Of a stretch of 64,000 nucleotides of DNA, positions 52,626-61,715 are shown piece by piece. The stretch is from NCBI RefSeq assembly GCF_025961835.1, contig NZ_JAOQOK010000001.1, positions 1,612,001 to 1,676,000 on the forward strand, written 5' to 3'. Positions within the stretch are counted from its first letter, which is position 1, and each line of letters begins with the position of its first letter. The stretch is from Sphingobium sp. B2D3C. GTDB taxonomy: Bacteria; Pseudomonadota; Alphaproteobacteria; Sphingomonadales; Sphingomonadaceae. Made by a program: the position numbers and the translations under genes. Under the pieces are notes generated by a model that was not told where the DNA came from, ran no database searches, and saw only the letters and a list, made by a program, of their open reading frames with translations.

Positions 52626-53015
52626 TCACTGGGGTTCGTCCCAGGCCGCGCAAAGCTTGTTGCCATCCGGATCGCGCAGATATGCGACCCAGATGCCCCG
52701 CCCCGTGGCGGGCGAAATCCGGTTCTCCGGCTCTCCCTCGCACGCCTGGCCGCCATGCGCCAGGCCGGCGGCATGCCAGGCCTTCACCGCCTCCGGTGAG
52801 GGCGCCAGAAAGCCGACGGTCCCGCCATTGGCATGGGAGGCCGGTTGGCCATCAATGGGGTGGCCAACGATGAACAGACCCCCGCCATCCCGATAGAGCA
52901 GCCGCCCCTTCGCATCGGCCTGCGCCGGCGCGATGCCCATCGCCGCGAACGTCGCATCATAGAAGAGGCGCGCCCGCCCGATGTCGTTGGTGCCGAGAAC
53001 CAGATGCCTGAACAT
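52626..53015 (-). CDS. VOC-family protein 2 of the formaldehyde operon
   Basis: A 129-residue VOC protein clearly related to its neighbour: both share an FYDA motif near residue 18, a P-I-x-G-x-P-A-(T/S)-HANGGT(I/V)GF stretch and a YLRDPxGNK ending. The two are therefore a tandem duplication that has since diverged. It sits 38 bases after the class III alcohol dehydrogenase gene. Function as for its paralogue: not known beyond the family. Confidence 0.85.
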   Translation of the reverse strand: MFRHLVLGTNDIGRARLFYDATFAAMGIAPAQADAKGRLLYRDGGGLFIVGHPIDGQPASHANGGTVGFLAPSPEAVKAWHAAGLAHGGQACEGEPENRISPATGRGIWVAYLRDPDGNKLCAAWDEPQ

Positions 53016-53053
53016 GGATGCCGCTCCTCAGCGCAACCGCCGCCCTGTGGACC

Positions 53054-54166
<1,113 letters not shown>

Positions 54167-54264
54167 GCCCCATCTCTCCAGCAAGGAACGGCGCTCGCGC
54201 GCCAGTTGCCGCTTGTTGGAACCTGAGACTGATTCTTGCAACCCCGCCCAAGCCGGTCGAACGC

Positions 54265-54963
54265 TTATTTCGCGCGGCACAGGGCCAGCAGGCCGGCCTC
54301 CCCGGCACCGAGGCTGAGCAGCGCGCAGAGCAGGATCGCGAGGGCGGCGAGCGTCCGCACGCCGGGCTTGCGGGCCAGCCCGGCCAGCATCGTAGCGCCG
54401 CCCTGCACCGCCAGCAGCGCCGGCAGTGTGCCGATGCCAAAGCCCGCCATGACCAGCAGACCGCCGGTGAGCGACCCGGCAAAGGCCGCATATAGCAACG
54501 CACCGTAGACCATTCCGCACGGCATCATGCCCCAGCCAAAGCCGGTGGCGATCATGCGCAGGCGCGGCGGCAGCATCGATCGCGCCGCGCCTGCGACGGA
54601 AGCCGGCACATGCACCTGCCCCCGGATCGCGTGCCCGACCACAGCGGGGCTCGGCATAAGGCCCAGCATCGAGAAGCCGACCCAGGCGAGACTCATGGCC
54701 GCGGCCCAGCGCAGGAGCAGATGGCCGAGTGTCGCATCCAGCCCGCCCAGCGCCAGTGCACCAAGCGCGCCCGCCGCGCCGCCCATCACCATATAGGCAC
54801 CGATACGACCGGCATGGAGCCGGGCTGCAAAGGCTGCGGGATGGTCCGCGTCCCCCTGCGCCTGGCCGAGCAGCAGCGCAATGCCGCCGCACATGCCGAC
54901 GCAGTGCAGGCTGGAGGCAAAGCCGAGCAGCAATCCGCCGCCGAAGGTCCATGGATCGGCCAT
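54265..54963 (-). CDS. Sulfite exporter TauE/SafE-type (DsbD_2-like) membrane protein
   Basis: A 232-residue protein with six or seven membrane helices. The conserved [17 protein letters not shown] motif near the N-terminus and [17 protein letters not shown] in the middle, each with cysteines, mark the branch of the TauE/SafE/DsbD superfamily that is regularly found beside cbb3 oxidase assembly genes and has been linked to copper handling. The position three bases after hemN and near ccoGHIS agrees. Its direct substrate is not known. Confidence 0.85.
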   Translation of the reverse strand: MADPWTFGGGLLLGFASSLHCVGMCGGIALLLGQAQGDADHPAAFAARLHAGRIGAYMVMGGAAGALGALALGGLDATLGHLLLRWAAAMSLAWVGFSMLGLMPSPAVVGHAIRGQVHVPASVAGAARSMLPPRLRMIATGFGWGMMPCGMVYGALLYAAFAGSLTGGLLVMAGFGIGTLPALLAVQGGATMLAGLARKPGVRTLAALAILLCALLSLGAGEAGLLALCRAK

Positions 54964-54966
54964 CGC

Positions 54967-56289
54967 TCAGATCGCGCTGCTGAACCGCTGCTGGGATAGG
55001 GCACGATGGCGGTCGAACAGCACTGCGACGGCGCGCCCATAAGGCCGGCCCTGTTCGGCGATGCGCAGGCTATTGCCCTCCAGCGTAGCGAGGCCTCGCT
55101 CCAAGAAGGGCGCGAGCCCGGCACGCAGGTCGGTCCGGTGCAGATCGGTGCCGACATCGGCAGCGCGGCCACAAAGCAGATCCTCGATGATCGCGCCGCG
55201 GCGCTGGTCATCCGCGTCGCGCAGGATGCCGCGCTCGCCGGTCAGGCGGCCGGCGCCGGCGCGCATCCGGTAGCGGCCGCTATTCTTGTCATTCTGGACG
55301 ATGAGATGCGGAAACTGGCCGATGGCCGTCGCGCCGATGCCGATCAGCACATCGGCCCGATCCTCGGTGAAGCCCTGAAAATTGCGGCGCAGCGTGCCCT
55401 GCAGCTGCGCCTTGGCGAGATCGTCATGGGGCAGCGCGAAATGATCGAAGCCGACGGGCACGTAGCCCGCGCTAACCAGGCGATCATGCCCCAGCGCCGC
55501 CATGGCGAAGCGCTCGGTCTGATCGGGGAGATACGTCGCATCGATCCGCTTCTGGCGGGGCAGCATATGCGGCACATGCGCATAGCCGAACAGGGCGATC
55601 CTGTCCGGCCGCATAGCGATGGCCTCGTCCAGCGTCTGCTCGAGCAACGCGCGATCCTGCCCCGGCAGACCGTACATCAGATCGAAATTGATGGACCGCA
55701 CGCCGTTGCTGCGCAGGCGATCAACCGCGCTGACGATGAGGTCGCGCGGCTGGACCCGCCCGATTGCGGCCTGAATGGCGGGATCGAAGGTCTGCACGCC
55801 AAGGCTGGCGCGTTTGGTGCCGGAGACGCCCAGCGTCATCGCCCAGCGCTGGTCGAATCCGCGCGGATCGATCTCGACCGAGAGCACCGGCGCGCCACAG
55901 TTGAAGGCCAGCATCATCTCATCGACCAGCCGGGCAAACTCCAGCGGCGGGATGGCATTGGGGCTGCCGCCGCCAAAGGCGATGCGCTCGACGCGGGCGC
56001 GTCCGCCGAGGCGCTGGGCGACAGTGCGAATTTCGGCATGAAGCGCATCGAGATAGCTGGTCAGCCGCTGCGCCTTGTTGGAGCGCCCGGTGTTGCACCC
56101 GCAATACCAGCAGATCTCCTCGCAAAAGGGGATGTGCACATAAAGCGAGACGGGTTGCCCCGGCTGCACCGCATCCAGCGCATGGCCGAGATAGGCCTCT
56201 CCCACCCGCTCCGTGAACTCGGCCGCCGTCGGATAGCTGGTGTAGCGCGGCACCGGCCGGGCGAGCAGATCGGGATAATAGGACCACAT
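54967..56289 (-). CDS. hemN: Oxygen-independent coproporphyrinogen III oxidase (HemN)
   Basis: A 440-residue radical SAM enzyme that converts coproporphyrinogen III to protoporphyrinogen IX without oxygen, feeding haem to the cbb3 oxidase at low oxygen. The N-terminus has [10 protein letters not shown]; the [4Fe-4S]-binding motif is [12 protein letters not shown]-x3-C-x2-C, preceded by [16 protein letters not shown] and GVQTFDP are further HemN markers. Upstream lies an excellent FNR/FixK box (56325-56338), which explains anaerobic induction. It is followed three bases later by the TauE/SafE-like gene. Confidence 0.94.
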   Translation of the reverse strand: MWSYYPDLLARPVPRYTSYPTAAEFTERVGEAYLGHALDAVQPGQPVSLYVHIPFCEEICWYCGCNTGRSNKAQRLTSYLDALHAEIRTVAQRLGGRARVERIAFGGGSPNAIPPLEFARLVDEMMLAFNCGAPVLSVEIDPRGFDQRWAMTLGVSGTKRASLGVQTFDPAIQAAIGRVQPRDLIVSAVDRLRSNGVRSINFDLMYGLPGQDRALLEQTLDEAIAMRPDRIALFGYAHVPHMLPRQKRIDATYLPDQTERFAMAALGHDRLVSAGYVPVGFDHFALPHDDLAKAQLQGTLRRNFQGFTEDRADVLIGIGATAIGQFPHLIVQNDKNSGRYRMRAGAGRLTGERGILRDADDQRRGAIIEDLLCGRAADVGTDLHRTDLRAGLAPFLERGLATLEGNSLRIAEQGRPYGRAVAVLFDRHRALSQQRFSSAI

Positions 56290-56324
56290 GGAAATGGCTC
56301 TACTTTGTCGGGCCTTGGCTGCCC

Positions 56325-56338
56325 TTGACCTCGATCAA
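56325..56338. promoter_or_regulatory. FNR/FixK box upstream of hemN
   Basis: TTGACCTCGATCAA matches the FNR-family consensus TTGAT-N4-ATCAA at nine of ten key positions. It is centred 42 bases upstream of the hemN ATG and within the 134-base divergent region to the ompW-like gene. Confidence 0.75.
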
Positions 56339-56346
56339 GCCAAGTC

Positions 56347-56360
56347 TTGCGCTGGGTCAA
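56347..56360. promoter_or_regulatory. Second FNR/FixK-like box, ompW side
   Basis: TTGCGCTGGGTCAA has the TTG-N8-CAA core and fits the FixK-type pattern TTG(A/C)-N6-(T/G)CAA. Its centre is about 70 bases before the ompW-like ATG, which leaves room for a start site near 56395 if the factor binds at -41.5. Weaker than the neighbouring box. Confidence 0.5.
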
Positions 56361-56423
56361 TGAGCGGCGCCCACCCCAATCCTAATGAGCGATGCAGGTT
56401 CAGGGAAAGAAAGGAAAGAACCC

Positions 56424-57101
56424 ATGAATGCTCGTTTATTCAGCTGTGTCGCCGGTCTTGCGATGCTCGCTGCCCCCGGGGTCGCGCAGGCGCAACAAGG
56501 CAAGGTGCAGGTCAAGCTGATGGCAACCGGCGTGCTGCCGAATGGCAAGATCGACACGGTGAAATCCGCCACGGTGACGCTGCCTGCCGGCACGGACACC
56601 GCCGCCAGCGACAATTGGGTGCCGACCGCCGCAATCGAATATTTCCTGAGCGATGCCGTCTCGGTAGAGACGATCTGCTGCATGACCGCGCACCATGTGG
56701 ATGGCGCGGGCGCGATCAAGGGCGTCAACCGGCTGCTCGATGACATCAAGATCGTGCCGGCGACGGTGACGCTCAAATATCACCTCAACGCCGGCCCCAT
56801 CAAACCCTATATCGGCGCCGGGCCGAGCTACTTCTGGGTGGTGGATTCCAAGGTGGGCGCGGGCGGCACCGCCGCGCTTGGCGCCGCGAGCGCCAAGCTC
56901 AAGAGCAAGGTGGGCTTCGCGCTGCAGGCCGGCGTCGACATTCCGGTGAATGATACGGGCCTTGGCATCTCCTTCGACGCCAAGCGCTACTTCGTCCGGC
57001 CGACTGCCGAATTCTACAATGCCTCCGGCGCCACCGTGCTGGCGACCCGGCACGAACTCGATCCCTGGGTGGTGAGCGGCGGCGTCAGCTACCGCTTCTA
57101 A
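56424..57101 (+). CDS. OmpW-family outer membrane beta-barrel protein
   Basis: A 225-residue precursor with a signal peptide (about residues 1-24, ending AQA) and an eight-strand barrel of the OmpW type. Family marks are KLMATGVLPNG near the mature start, PTAAIEYFLSDAVSVE, the conserved TVTLKYHLNAGPIKPYIGAG strand and the C-terminal aromatic residue (YRF). OmpW proteins form small hydrophobic channels and are commonly induced by oxygen limitation through FNR, matching the box upstream. GGAAAG precedes the ATG at 56424. A strong terminator follows. Confidence 0.92.
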   Translation: MNARLFSCVAGLAMLAAPGVAQAQQGKVQVKLMATGVLPNGKIDTVKSATVTLPAGTDTAASDNWVPTAAIEYFLSDAVSVETICCMTAHHVDGAGAIKGVNRLLDDIKIVPATVTLKYHLNAGPIKPYIGAGPSYFWVVDSKVGAGGTAALGAASAKLKSKVGFALQAGVDIPVNDTGLGISFDAKRYFVRPTAEFYNASGATVLATRHELDPWVVSGGVSYRF

Positions 57102-57129
57102 GCCCAGTTACCGGCACGCGCCGGCAAGG

Positions 57130-57171
57130 CGGGTCTGCTCCTCCCTCTCCCGGAGCAGGCCCGTTTTTTTT
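57130..57171 (+). terminator. Intrinsic terminator of the ompW-like gene
   Basis: The 12-bp stem 57130-57141 / 57152-57163 (one G-U pair) is followed by eight T residues (57164-57171). It closes the ompW-like transcript 28 bases after the stop. Confidence 0.93.
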
Positions 57172-57185
57172 GTGTTCGAATCCCG

Positions 57186-57318
57186 ACCGTTCGGGCTGAG
57201 TAGAGTCTGAGGTGCGCCGTAGGCGCATATCGAAGAGCGGTATCGAAGCATCGCAGCGCACGGGCTAGTCCTTCGATACGCCGCTTCGACAAGCTCAGCA
57301 GCTACTCAGGACGAACGG
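57186..57318. repeat. Nested inverted repeat between the ompW-like gene and ccoS
   Basis: Outer arms 57186-57203 and 57302-57318 are inverted copies with two central mismatches (CTACTCAG...CGAACGG type). Inner arms 57231-57248 and 57271-57288 are also inverted, both ending in TATCGAAG/CTTCGATA. The whole can fold as a two-stem cruciform. It occupies the otherwise empty gap between the convergent ompW-like and ccoS genes and resembles a REP/BIME unit. Confidence 0.75.
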
Positions 57319-57347
57319 CGGTCACTGTCCGTAAAGTCGCAGCTTCG

Positions 57348-57503
57348 CTACGACGCCGGCTTATCCTGATCCTCGATCAGAATGCGCATGGCAGCGCCGT
57401 CCGGATCATCGAACTGGCCATTGCGCAGCGACCACATGAACGCGACGAGGCCGGTCAGGCCGAGCAGCAGGGCGACGGGGATGAGGAAGATCAATCCGTT
57501 CAT
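57348..57503 (-). CDS. ccoS: cbb3 oxidase assembly protein CcoS
   Basis: A 51-residue single-pass membrane protein needed for cofactor insertion into CcoN. The sequence MNGLIFLIPVALLLGLTGL, then FMWSLRNGQFDDPDGAAMRIL is the complete CcoS signature: a membrane helix followed by the W-x3-(N/S)GQFDD(P/L)-x5-RIL tail. Its ATG overlaps the ccoI stop (ATGA), as is usual for this gene order. Confidence 0.95.
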   Translation of the reverse strand: MNGLIFLIPVALLLGLTGLVAFMWSLRNGQFDDPDGAAMRILIEDQDKPAS

Positions 57504-59656
57504 TTGACAGCCCAGCGCAGACGGAGGGAATTGGCCACCACGATGAGCGAACTGCTCGACATCGCGACGGCGGCAATCAGCGGCGTGACATAGCCGGCAA
57601 TCGCCAGCGGCACAGCCAGCGCATTATAGCCGATGGCCAGACCGATATTCTGCCGCACGATGCGCATGGTGGCGCGCGAGGCCCGCACCGACTTGGGGAT
57701 ACCCGAGAGGCTGTCACCCAGAAACACGATGTCCGCCGCCTGCTGGCCGACATCGCTCGCCGAGCCGGGCGCCATGGAGACATGGGCCGCGGCAAGTGCC
57801 GGGCCGTCGTTCAGTCCGTCGCCGACCATCAAAGGCTTGTGCCCCGCCTCGGCCAGCGCCTGCAGCCGCGCCAGCTTGTTGGCCGGGCGCATCCCGCCTT
57901 CCGCCGGCACGCCAAGCTGACCGGCAAGCAGTTGCACCGCCTCTTCCCGGTCCCCCGACATGATCGCAGGCGGCAGACCAAGGGCGCAGAGGTCCGCCAG
58001 CGCCCGCGCCGCATCCGGACGCAGCGCGTCAGCGAAGTGGATAATGTGGCGGCGCCCATTCCCCAGCTCCAACGCCACAGCCATGGTCGGATCGTTGCTC
58101 GCGCCGGCCTGGTCGCTCAGGTCCTGCGGTGCCGGCTTGCCCATCGCGACAGCCTGCCCGTGCCAGAGCGCGCGAACGCCCTCGCCCGGGATATCCTCGA
58201 CGTCAGTGAGAACCGCCGGGCCGACATGCTCGCCGCCCAGCGCCTGCCGGAGCGCCACCGCGAGGGGATGGCGGCTGGTCATGGCCAGCGCGCGGGCAAT
58301 GCTCCGCTCCTCCTCGTCCAGCGCCTCGACACCGAAGGCGCGCGGGCGACCGAGCGTGAGGGTGCCGGTCTTGTCGAACAGCGCCTGATCGGCCTGCGCG
58401 AGGCGTTCCAGCGCGCTGCCATCCTTGACCAGCAGCCCCGCCCGCATCATCGCGCCGCAGACGACCACCTGCGCCACCGGCACGGCGAGGCCCAGCGCGC
58501 AGGGGCAGGTGATGATCAACACGGCGATGGCAACCAGCAACGATTGGTGCCAACTCGCCCCGGCGATTATCCAGGCGGCAAAGGTGATGGCGGCGAGCAG
58601 ATGCACTACCGGCGCGTAAAGCCGCGAGCATTTGTCGGCGAGGCGGACATAGCGGGACTTGGCCTGGCCGGCGCTTTCCATCAGCCGGGCAATTTCGGCA
58701 ATCGCTCGCCCCTCACCCACGGCGGTCACGCGCAGCGTCACCGGGCCATCTAGATTGAGCGTGCCGGCGGTCGCCCTGTCGCCCGCGCGCAGCGTGACAG
58801 GCGCGCTTTCGCCGGTGAGCAAGGAGAGATCGAACCGGCTGCTGCCCTGCTCGATTACGCCATCCGCCGCGAGCCGCTCGCCGGCGGCGACCAGAACGCG
58901 GTCGCCCACGGCCAGCGCATCGGCCGCGACCCATTGGCTCGCGCCATCCTCGGCCAGCCGCATGGCACCGGGCGCGGTGCGGCGTACCAGCGCTTCGGCT
59001 CCGCTGGCGGCGCGCGCGCGCATCATTTCATCCAGCACCCGGCCGGCGAGCAGGAAGGTGAGCAGCATCAACGCGCCATCGAACCAGGCATGGCGACCGC
59101 CGATGATCGTCTCGTAGAGGCTCATCGAGGTCGCCAGAATGACGCCGATGGAGATCGGCACATCCATATTGGTCGAACCCGCCCGCAGCGCCTTGAAGGC
59201 CGAGCGGAAGAAGGGCTGGCCCGCATAGGCCACCGCCGGGATGGCGATCAGCGCCGAGATCCAGTGGAACAATTTGCGCGCACTGCCATCCGCCCCGGAC
59301 CAGACCGAGACCGAGAGGAGCATGACGTTCATCGCCGCAAAGGCTGCGACGGCAAGAGCGCGGATCAACTTACGCAGCGCCTGGCTGCGCTCATGCGCCG
59401 CCGCGCTGTGGAGCGGTTGCGCCTCGAACCCGATCGCGTCGAAGGCGCGCAGCAGGTCCGGCTCGGCCAGATCGGCGGCATGCGAGACGATCACGGTCTT
59501 GGCCGAGAAGTTCACGCGGGCGGCGTGGACTCCTGGCTGCAATGGCAACAGCCGCTCGATCTTGGAAATGCAGCCGGCGCAATGCATGTCCGGCACGGCG
59601 AGGCGGGTTTCCACCGCATCCGCCGACCAATCGGGCCTTCGCGCCACATAGGTCAT
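57500..59656 (-). CDS. ccoI: Copper-translocating P-type ATPase CcoI (FixI)
   Basis: CcoI is a P1B-type ATPase that delivers copper for the binuclear centre of cbb3 oxidase. The 718-residue protein has an N-terminal metal-binding domain with MHCAGCISKIERLL, eight membrane helices, the ion-path motif TCPCALGLAVPV, the phosphorylation site DKTGTLTLG and the hinge GDGLNDGPALAAAHV. The TGES actuator motif appears as LLTGESAPV. It overlaps ccoH and ccoS by four bases each, in the conserved order ccoGHIS. Confidence 0.95.
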   Translation of the reverse strand: MTYVARRPDWSADAVETRLAVPDMHCAGCISKIERLLPLQPGVHAARVNFSAKTVIVSHAADLAEPDLLRAFDAIGFEAQPLHSAAAHERSQALRKLIRALAVAAFAAMNVMLLSVSVWSGADGSARKLFHWISALIAIPAVAYAGQPFFRSAFKALRAGSTNMDVPISIGVILATSMSLYETIIGGRHAWFDGALMLLTFLLAGRVLDEMMRARAASGAEALVRRTAPGAMRLAEDGASQWVAADALAVGDRVLVAAGERLAADGVIEQGSSRFDLSLLTGESAPVTLRAGDRATAGTLNLDGPVTLRVTAVGEGRAIAEIARLMESAGQAKSRYVRLADKCSRLYAPVVHLLAAITFAAWIIAGASWHQSLLVAIAVLIITCPCALGLAVPVAQVVVCGAMMRAGLLVKDGSALERLAQADQALFDKTGTLTLGRPRAFGVEALDEEERSIARALAMTSRHPLAVALRQALGGEHVGPAVLTDVEDIPGEGVRALWHGQAVAMGKPAPQDLSDQAGASNDPTMAVALELGNGRRHIIHFADALRPDAARALADLCALGLPPAIMSGDREEAVQLLAGQLGVPAEGGMRPANKLARLQALAEAGHKPLMVGDGLNDGPALAAAHVSMAPGSASDVGQQAADIVFLGDSLSGIPKSVRASRATMRIVRQNIGLAIGYNALAVPLAIAGYVTPLIAAVAMSSSSLIVVANSLRLRWAVK

Positions 59657-60108
59657 GACAGATCGACCACCCGGTTGATCTCCCGCCCGTGGGCGCGGGC
59701 CCGCACATGGACGATCCAGCGGCCCTGCGGCAAAGGCTGCAGGCTCTCATACACGCCATCGCCGAGCGCCCGGAACTGCAGCGCGATATCCGGCTTGCGG
59801 CCGAGCGGGTGACGCGCGGTGGCGGTCAGCGCCACATCGTTCATCGGCGCATTCGCACTGCGCAGCGTCGCGCTCAGCCGTGTCTCCGCAGTCCGATTCA
59901 GCGTGAGCACCCAGCCCAGCGCATTTTCGGCGCGCGCCTGCGCCAGCCATTTGTTGAACTCCTGGCTGGCGACATAACTGTTCTGCACCACCAGCCCGCC
60001 GAATGTGGAGCTTGCGAGGAAGGCCATGGTGAAATTGACGGCCATGACCACGCCGAAAAAGCTGACGAGAATGACGGTGATGTGCCGTCCGGTGAACTTG
60101 CGGGTCAT
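59653..60108 (-). CDS. ccoH: cbb3 oxidase assembly protein CcoH (FixH)
   Basis: A 151-residue protein with one N-terminal membrane helix (about residues 8-30, ITVILVSFFGVVMAVNFTMAFL) and a periplasmic beta-rich domain. The anchor followed by TFGGLVVQNSYVASQEFN is the FixH signature; the C-terminal half contains GRWIVHVRARA. CcoH is required for stable cbb3 assembly. It overlaps ccoG by ATGA. Confidence 0.93.
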   Translation of the reverse strand: MTRKFTGRHITVILVSFFGVVMAVNFTMAFLASSTFGGLVVQNSYVASQEFNKWLAQARAENALGWVLTLNRTAETRLSATLRSANAPMNDVALTATARHPLGRKPDIALQFRALGDGVYESLQPLPQGRWIVHVRARAHGREINRVVDLS

Positions 60109-61595
60109 TGGCCTACCTCCGGTCGAACAAAGCTCTCATCATCCTGCGCCGCCTCTTTCTGCTCGTCGAGCGTGCGCAGCGTGAAGGCGAAATCCTGGCG
60201 GGCAATGCCCTGCGCCGGCGCAACCACATGCACGCGTTCCTTGAGCACCTGATCGGGCGGCACGTCGATTTGCAGGGTCCGGCTCGCCTGATCGCGGGTC
60301 TGCCCCTCACGCCACATCAGCGCGCCGTCCAGCCCATCGAGGCCGATGGCCATAGGGCGCGCGCGGCTCTGCATGTTGCGCACCTTGATCAGATAGCTGT
60401 TGCGGATCGACCCGTCGGACAGGCGGACATAGACCGGATTGCGCTCCGCATTGGCCGCGATGTCGATGCGCGAACGCACGCCCAGCGCGAACAGCATGGC
60501 GAGGCCAATGCTCGCCCAGATCGCGAAATAGGCAATTGTGCGCGGACGAAAGAGGCGCTTGCGCACGGGCGCCGGCGCCTCACCCTTCATTTCGGCCTCG
60601 CAGTCGATCTCCGTGGCATAGTCGATCAAGCCGCGCGGGCGGCCGATCTGCGCCATCACCTTGTCACAGGCATCGACGCACAAGGCGCAGGTGATGCACC
60701 CGATCTGCGGCCCCTCGCGAATGTCGATCCCGGTCGGGCAGACCTGCACGCATTGCAGACAGTCGATGCAGTCCCCGGTCGGCAGCCCTTCGTCCTGCGC
60801 CTTCTTCAGCCCCTTGGTGCGGGGCTCGCCGCGCCAGTGCTTGTAGGTGACGATGAGCGATTTCTCATCTGTCATTGCGGTCTGGATGCGCGGCCACGGG
60901 CACATGTAGATGCACACCTGCTCGCGCATGAAGCCGCCGAAGATGAAGGTCGTCATGGTCAGCACGAAGGTGGTGCCATAGGCGACGAACGGCGCCTGCC
61001 CGGTCCAGAACTGGTGTTGCAGCGTCGGCGCATCGGCAAAGTAGAAGATCCACGCGCCGCCGGTCAGGAACGAGATGACCAGCCAGACCGCCCATTTGCG
61101 CAGCCGCTTCCAGACCTTCATCGGGGTCCAGGGCGCTTTCTCCAGCCTGATCTGCGCGTTGCGATCGCCATCGAGGAAGCGCTCGACATGCTGGAACAGA
61201 TCGGTCCAGACGGTCTGCGGGCAGGCATAGCCGCACCAGGCGCGGCCGACGGCCGAGGTCACCAGAAACAGGCCGACGCCCGCCATGATGAGCAGGCCGG
61301 CGACATAATAGAATTCGTGCGGCCAGATCTCGATGCCGAACATGAAGAAGCGGCGATTGGCGAGATCGACCAGCACCGCCTGATTGGGCGCGTGCGGCCC
61401 GCGATCCCAACGGATCCAGGGCGTGGCCCAATAGATCGTCAGGGTGACGGCCATCACCAGCCACTTGAAGCGGCGGAACGGCCCATCGACCTGCTTGGGG
61501 AAGACCGACTTGCGCTTGGCGTAGAGGCTTTCCGCTGGCGCGGTAACATCATTCACGGGGGACATGGCAGCGTCCGTTGTTGGCGTCTTCGGCAT
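60105..61595 (-). CDS. ccoG: cbb3 oxidase assembly protein CcoG (FixG/RdxA)
   Basis: CcoG is a membrane iron-sulfur protein that reduces copper for cbb3 assembly. It has five membrane helices, a CGYACPQTVW loop and two ferredoxin-like clusters, CIDCLQCVQVCPTG and CITCALCVDACDKV, with a C-terminal Ig-like domain. GGAGG about eight bases before the ATG at 61595 fixes the start (496 aa); an upstream frame extension lacks support. An FNR-like box at 61646-61659 indicates that ccoGHIS has its own promoter, separate from ccoNOQP. Confidence 0.95.
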   Translation of the reverse strand: MPKTPTTDAAMSPVNDVTAPAESLYAKRKSVFPKQVDGPFRRFKWLVMAVTLTIYWATPWIRWDRGPHAPNQAVLVDLANRRFFMFGIEIWPHEFYYVAGLLIMAGVGLFLVTSAVGRAWCGYACPQTVWTDLFQHVERFLDGDRNAQIRLEKAPWTPMKVWKRLRKWAVWLVISFLTGGAWIFYFADAPTLQHQFWTGQAPFVAYGTTFVLTMTTFIFGGFMREQVCIYMCPWPRIQTAMTDEKSLIVTYKHWRGEPRTKGLKKAQDEGLPTGDCIDCLQCVQVCPTGIDIREGPQIGCITCALCVDACDKVMAQIGRPRGLIDYATEIDCEAEMKGEAPAPVRKRLFRPRTIAYFAIWASIGLAMLFALGVRSRIDIAANAERNPVYVRLSDGSIRNSYLIKVRNMQSRARPMAIGLDGLDGALMWREGQTRDQASRTLQIDVPPDQVLKERVHVVAPAQGIARQDFAFTLRTLDEQKEAAQDDESFVRPEVGQ

Positions 61596-61645
61596 CAGAT
61601 TGCCTCCGATCGATCTTCGCTTAGGCGCAGTCGGCTCAAACGACA

Positions 61646-61659
61646 TTGAGCAGGATCAA
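61646..61659. promoter_or_regulatory. FNR/FixK-like box upstream of ccoG
   Basis: TTGAGCAGGATCAA (TTGATCCTGCTCAA on the coding strand) has the TTG-N8-CAA core with an ATCAA half-site. It is centred about 57 bases upstream of the ccoG ATG, in the 120-base gap after ccoP, compatible with an activator site near -41. Confidence 0.65.
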
Positions 61660-61672
61660 CGAAATGAACGGC

Positions 61673-61710
61673 AGCCGGCCCCTCCCCGACGCGCGAAGGA
61701 AGGGCCGGCT
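61673..61710 (-). terminator. Hairpin after ccoP
   Basis: AGCCGGCCC (61673-61681) pairs perfectly with GGGCCGGCT (61702-61710) over a 20-base loop, five bases after the ccoP stop. No strong T-run follows on the minus strand, so it may stabilise or partly terminate the ccoNOQP message before ccoG. Confidence 0.5.
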
Positions 61711-61715
61711 CCGCC

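Noticed and set aside
55006..56328. 440-codon open frame on the plus strand opposite hemN
   Set aside because: It is the antisense shadow of hemN; the minus-strand product has the complete HemN motifs.
57172..57195. TTCGAATCCC resembling a tRNA T-loop
   Set aside because: No acceptor, D or anticodon arms can be placed around it; it lies between a terminator T-run and a palindromic repeat.
60108..61649. 513-codon open frame opposite ccoG
   Set aside because: Antisense shadow; ccoG carries the ferredoxin clusters and lies in a conserved operon.
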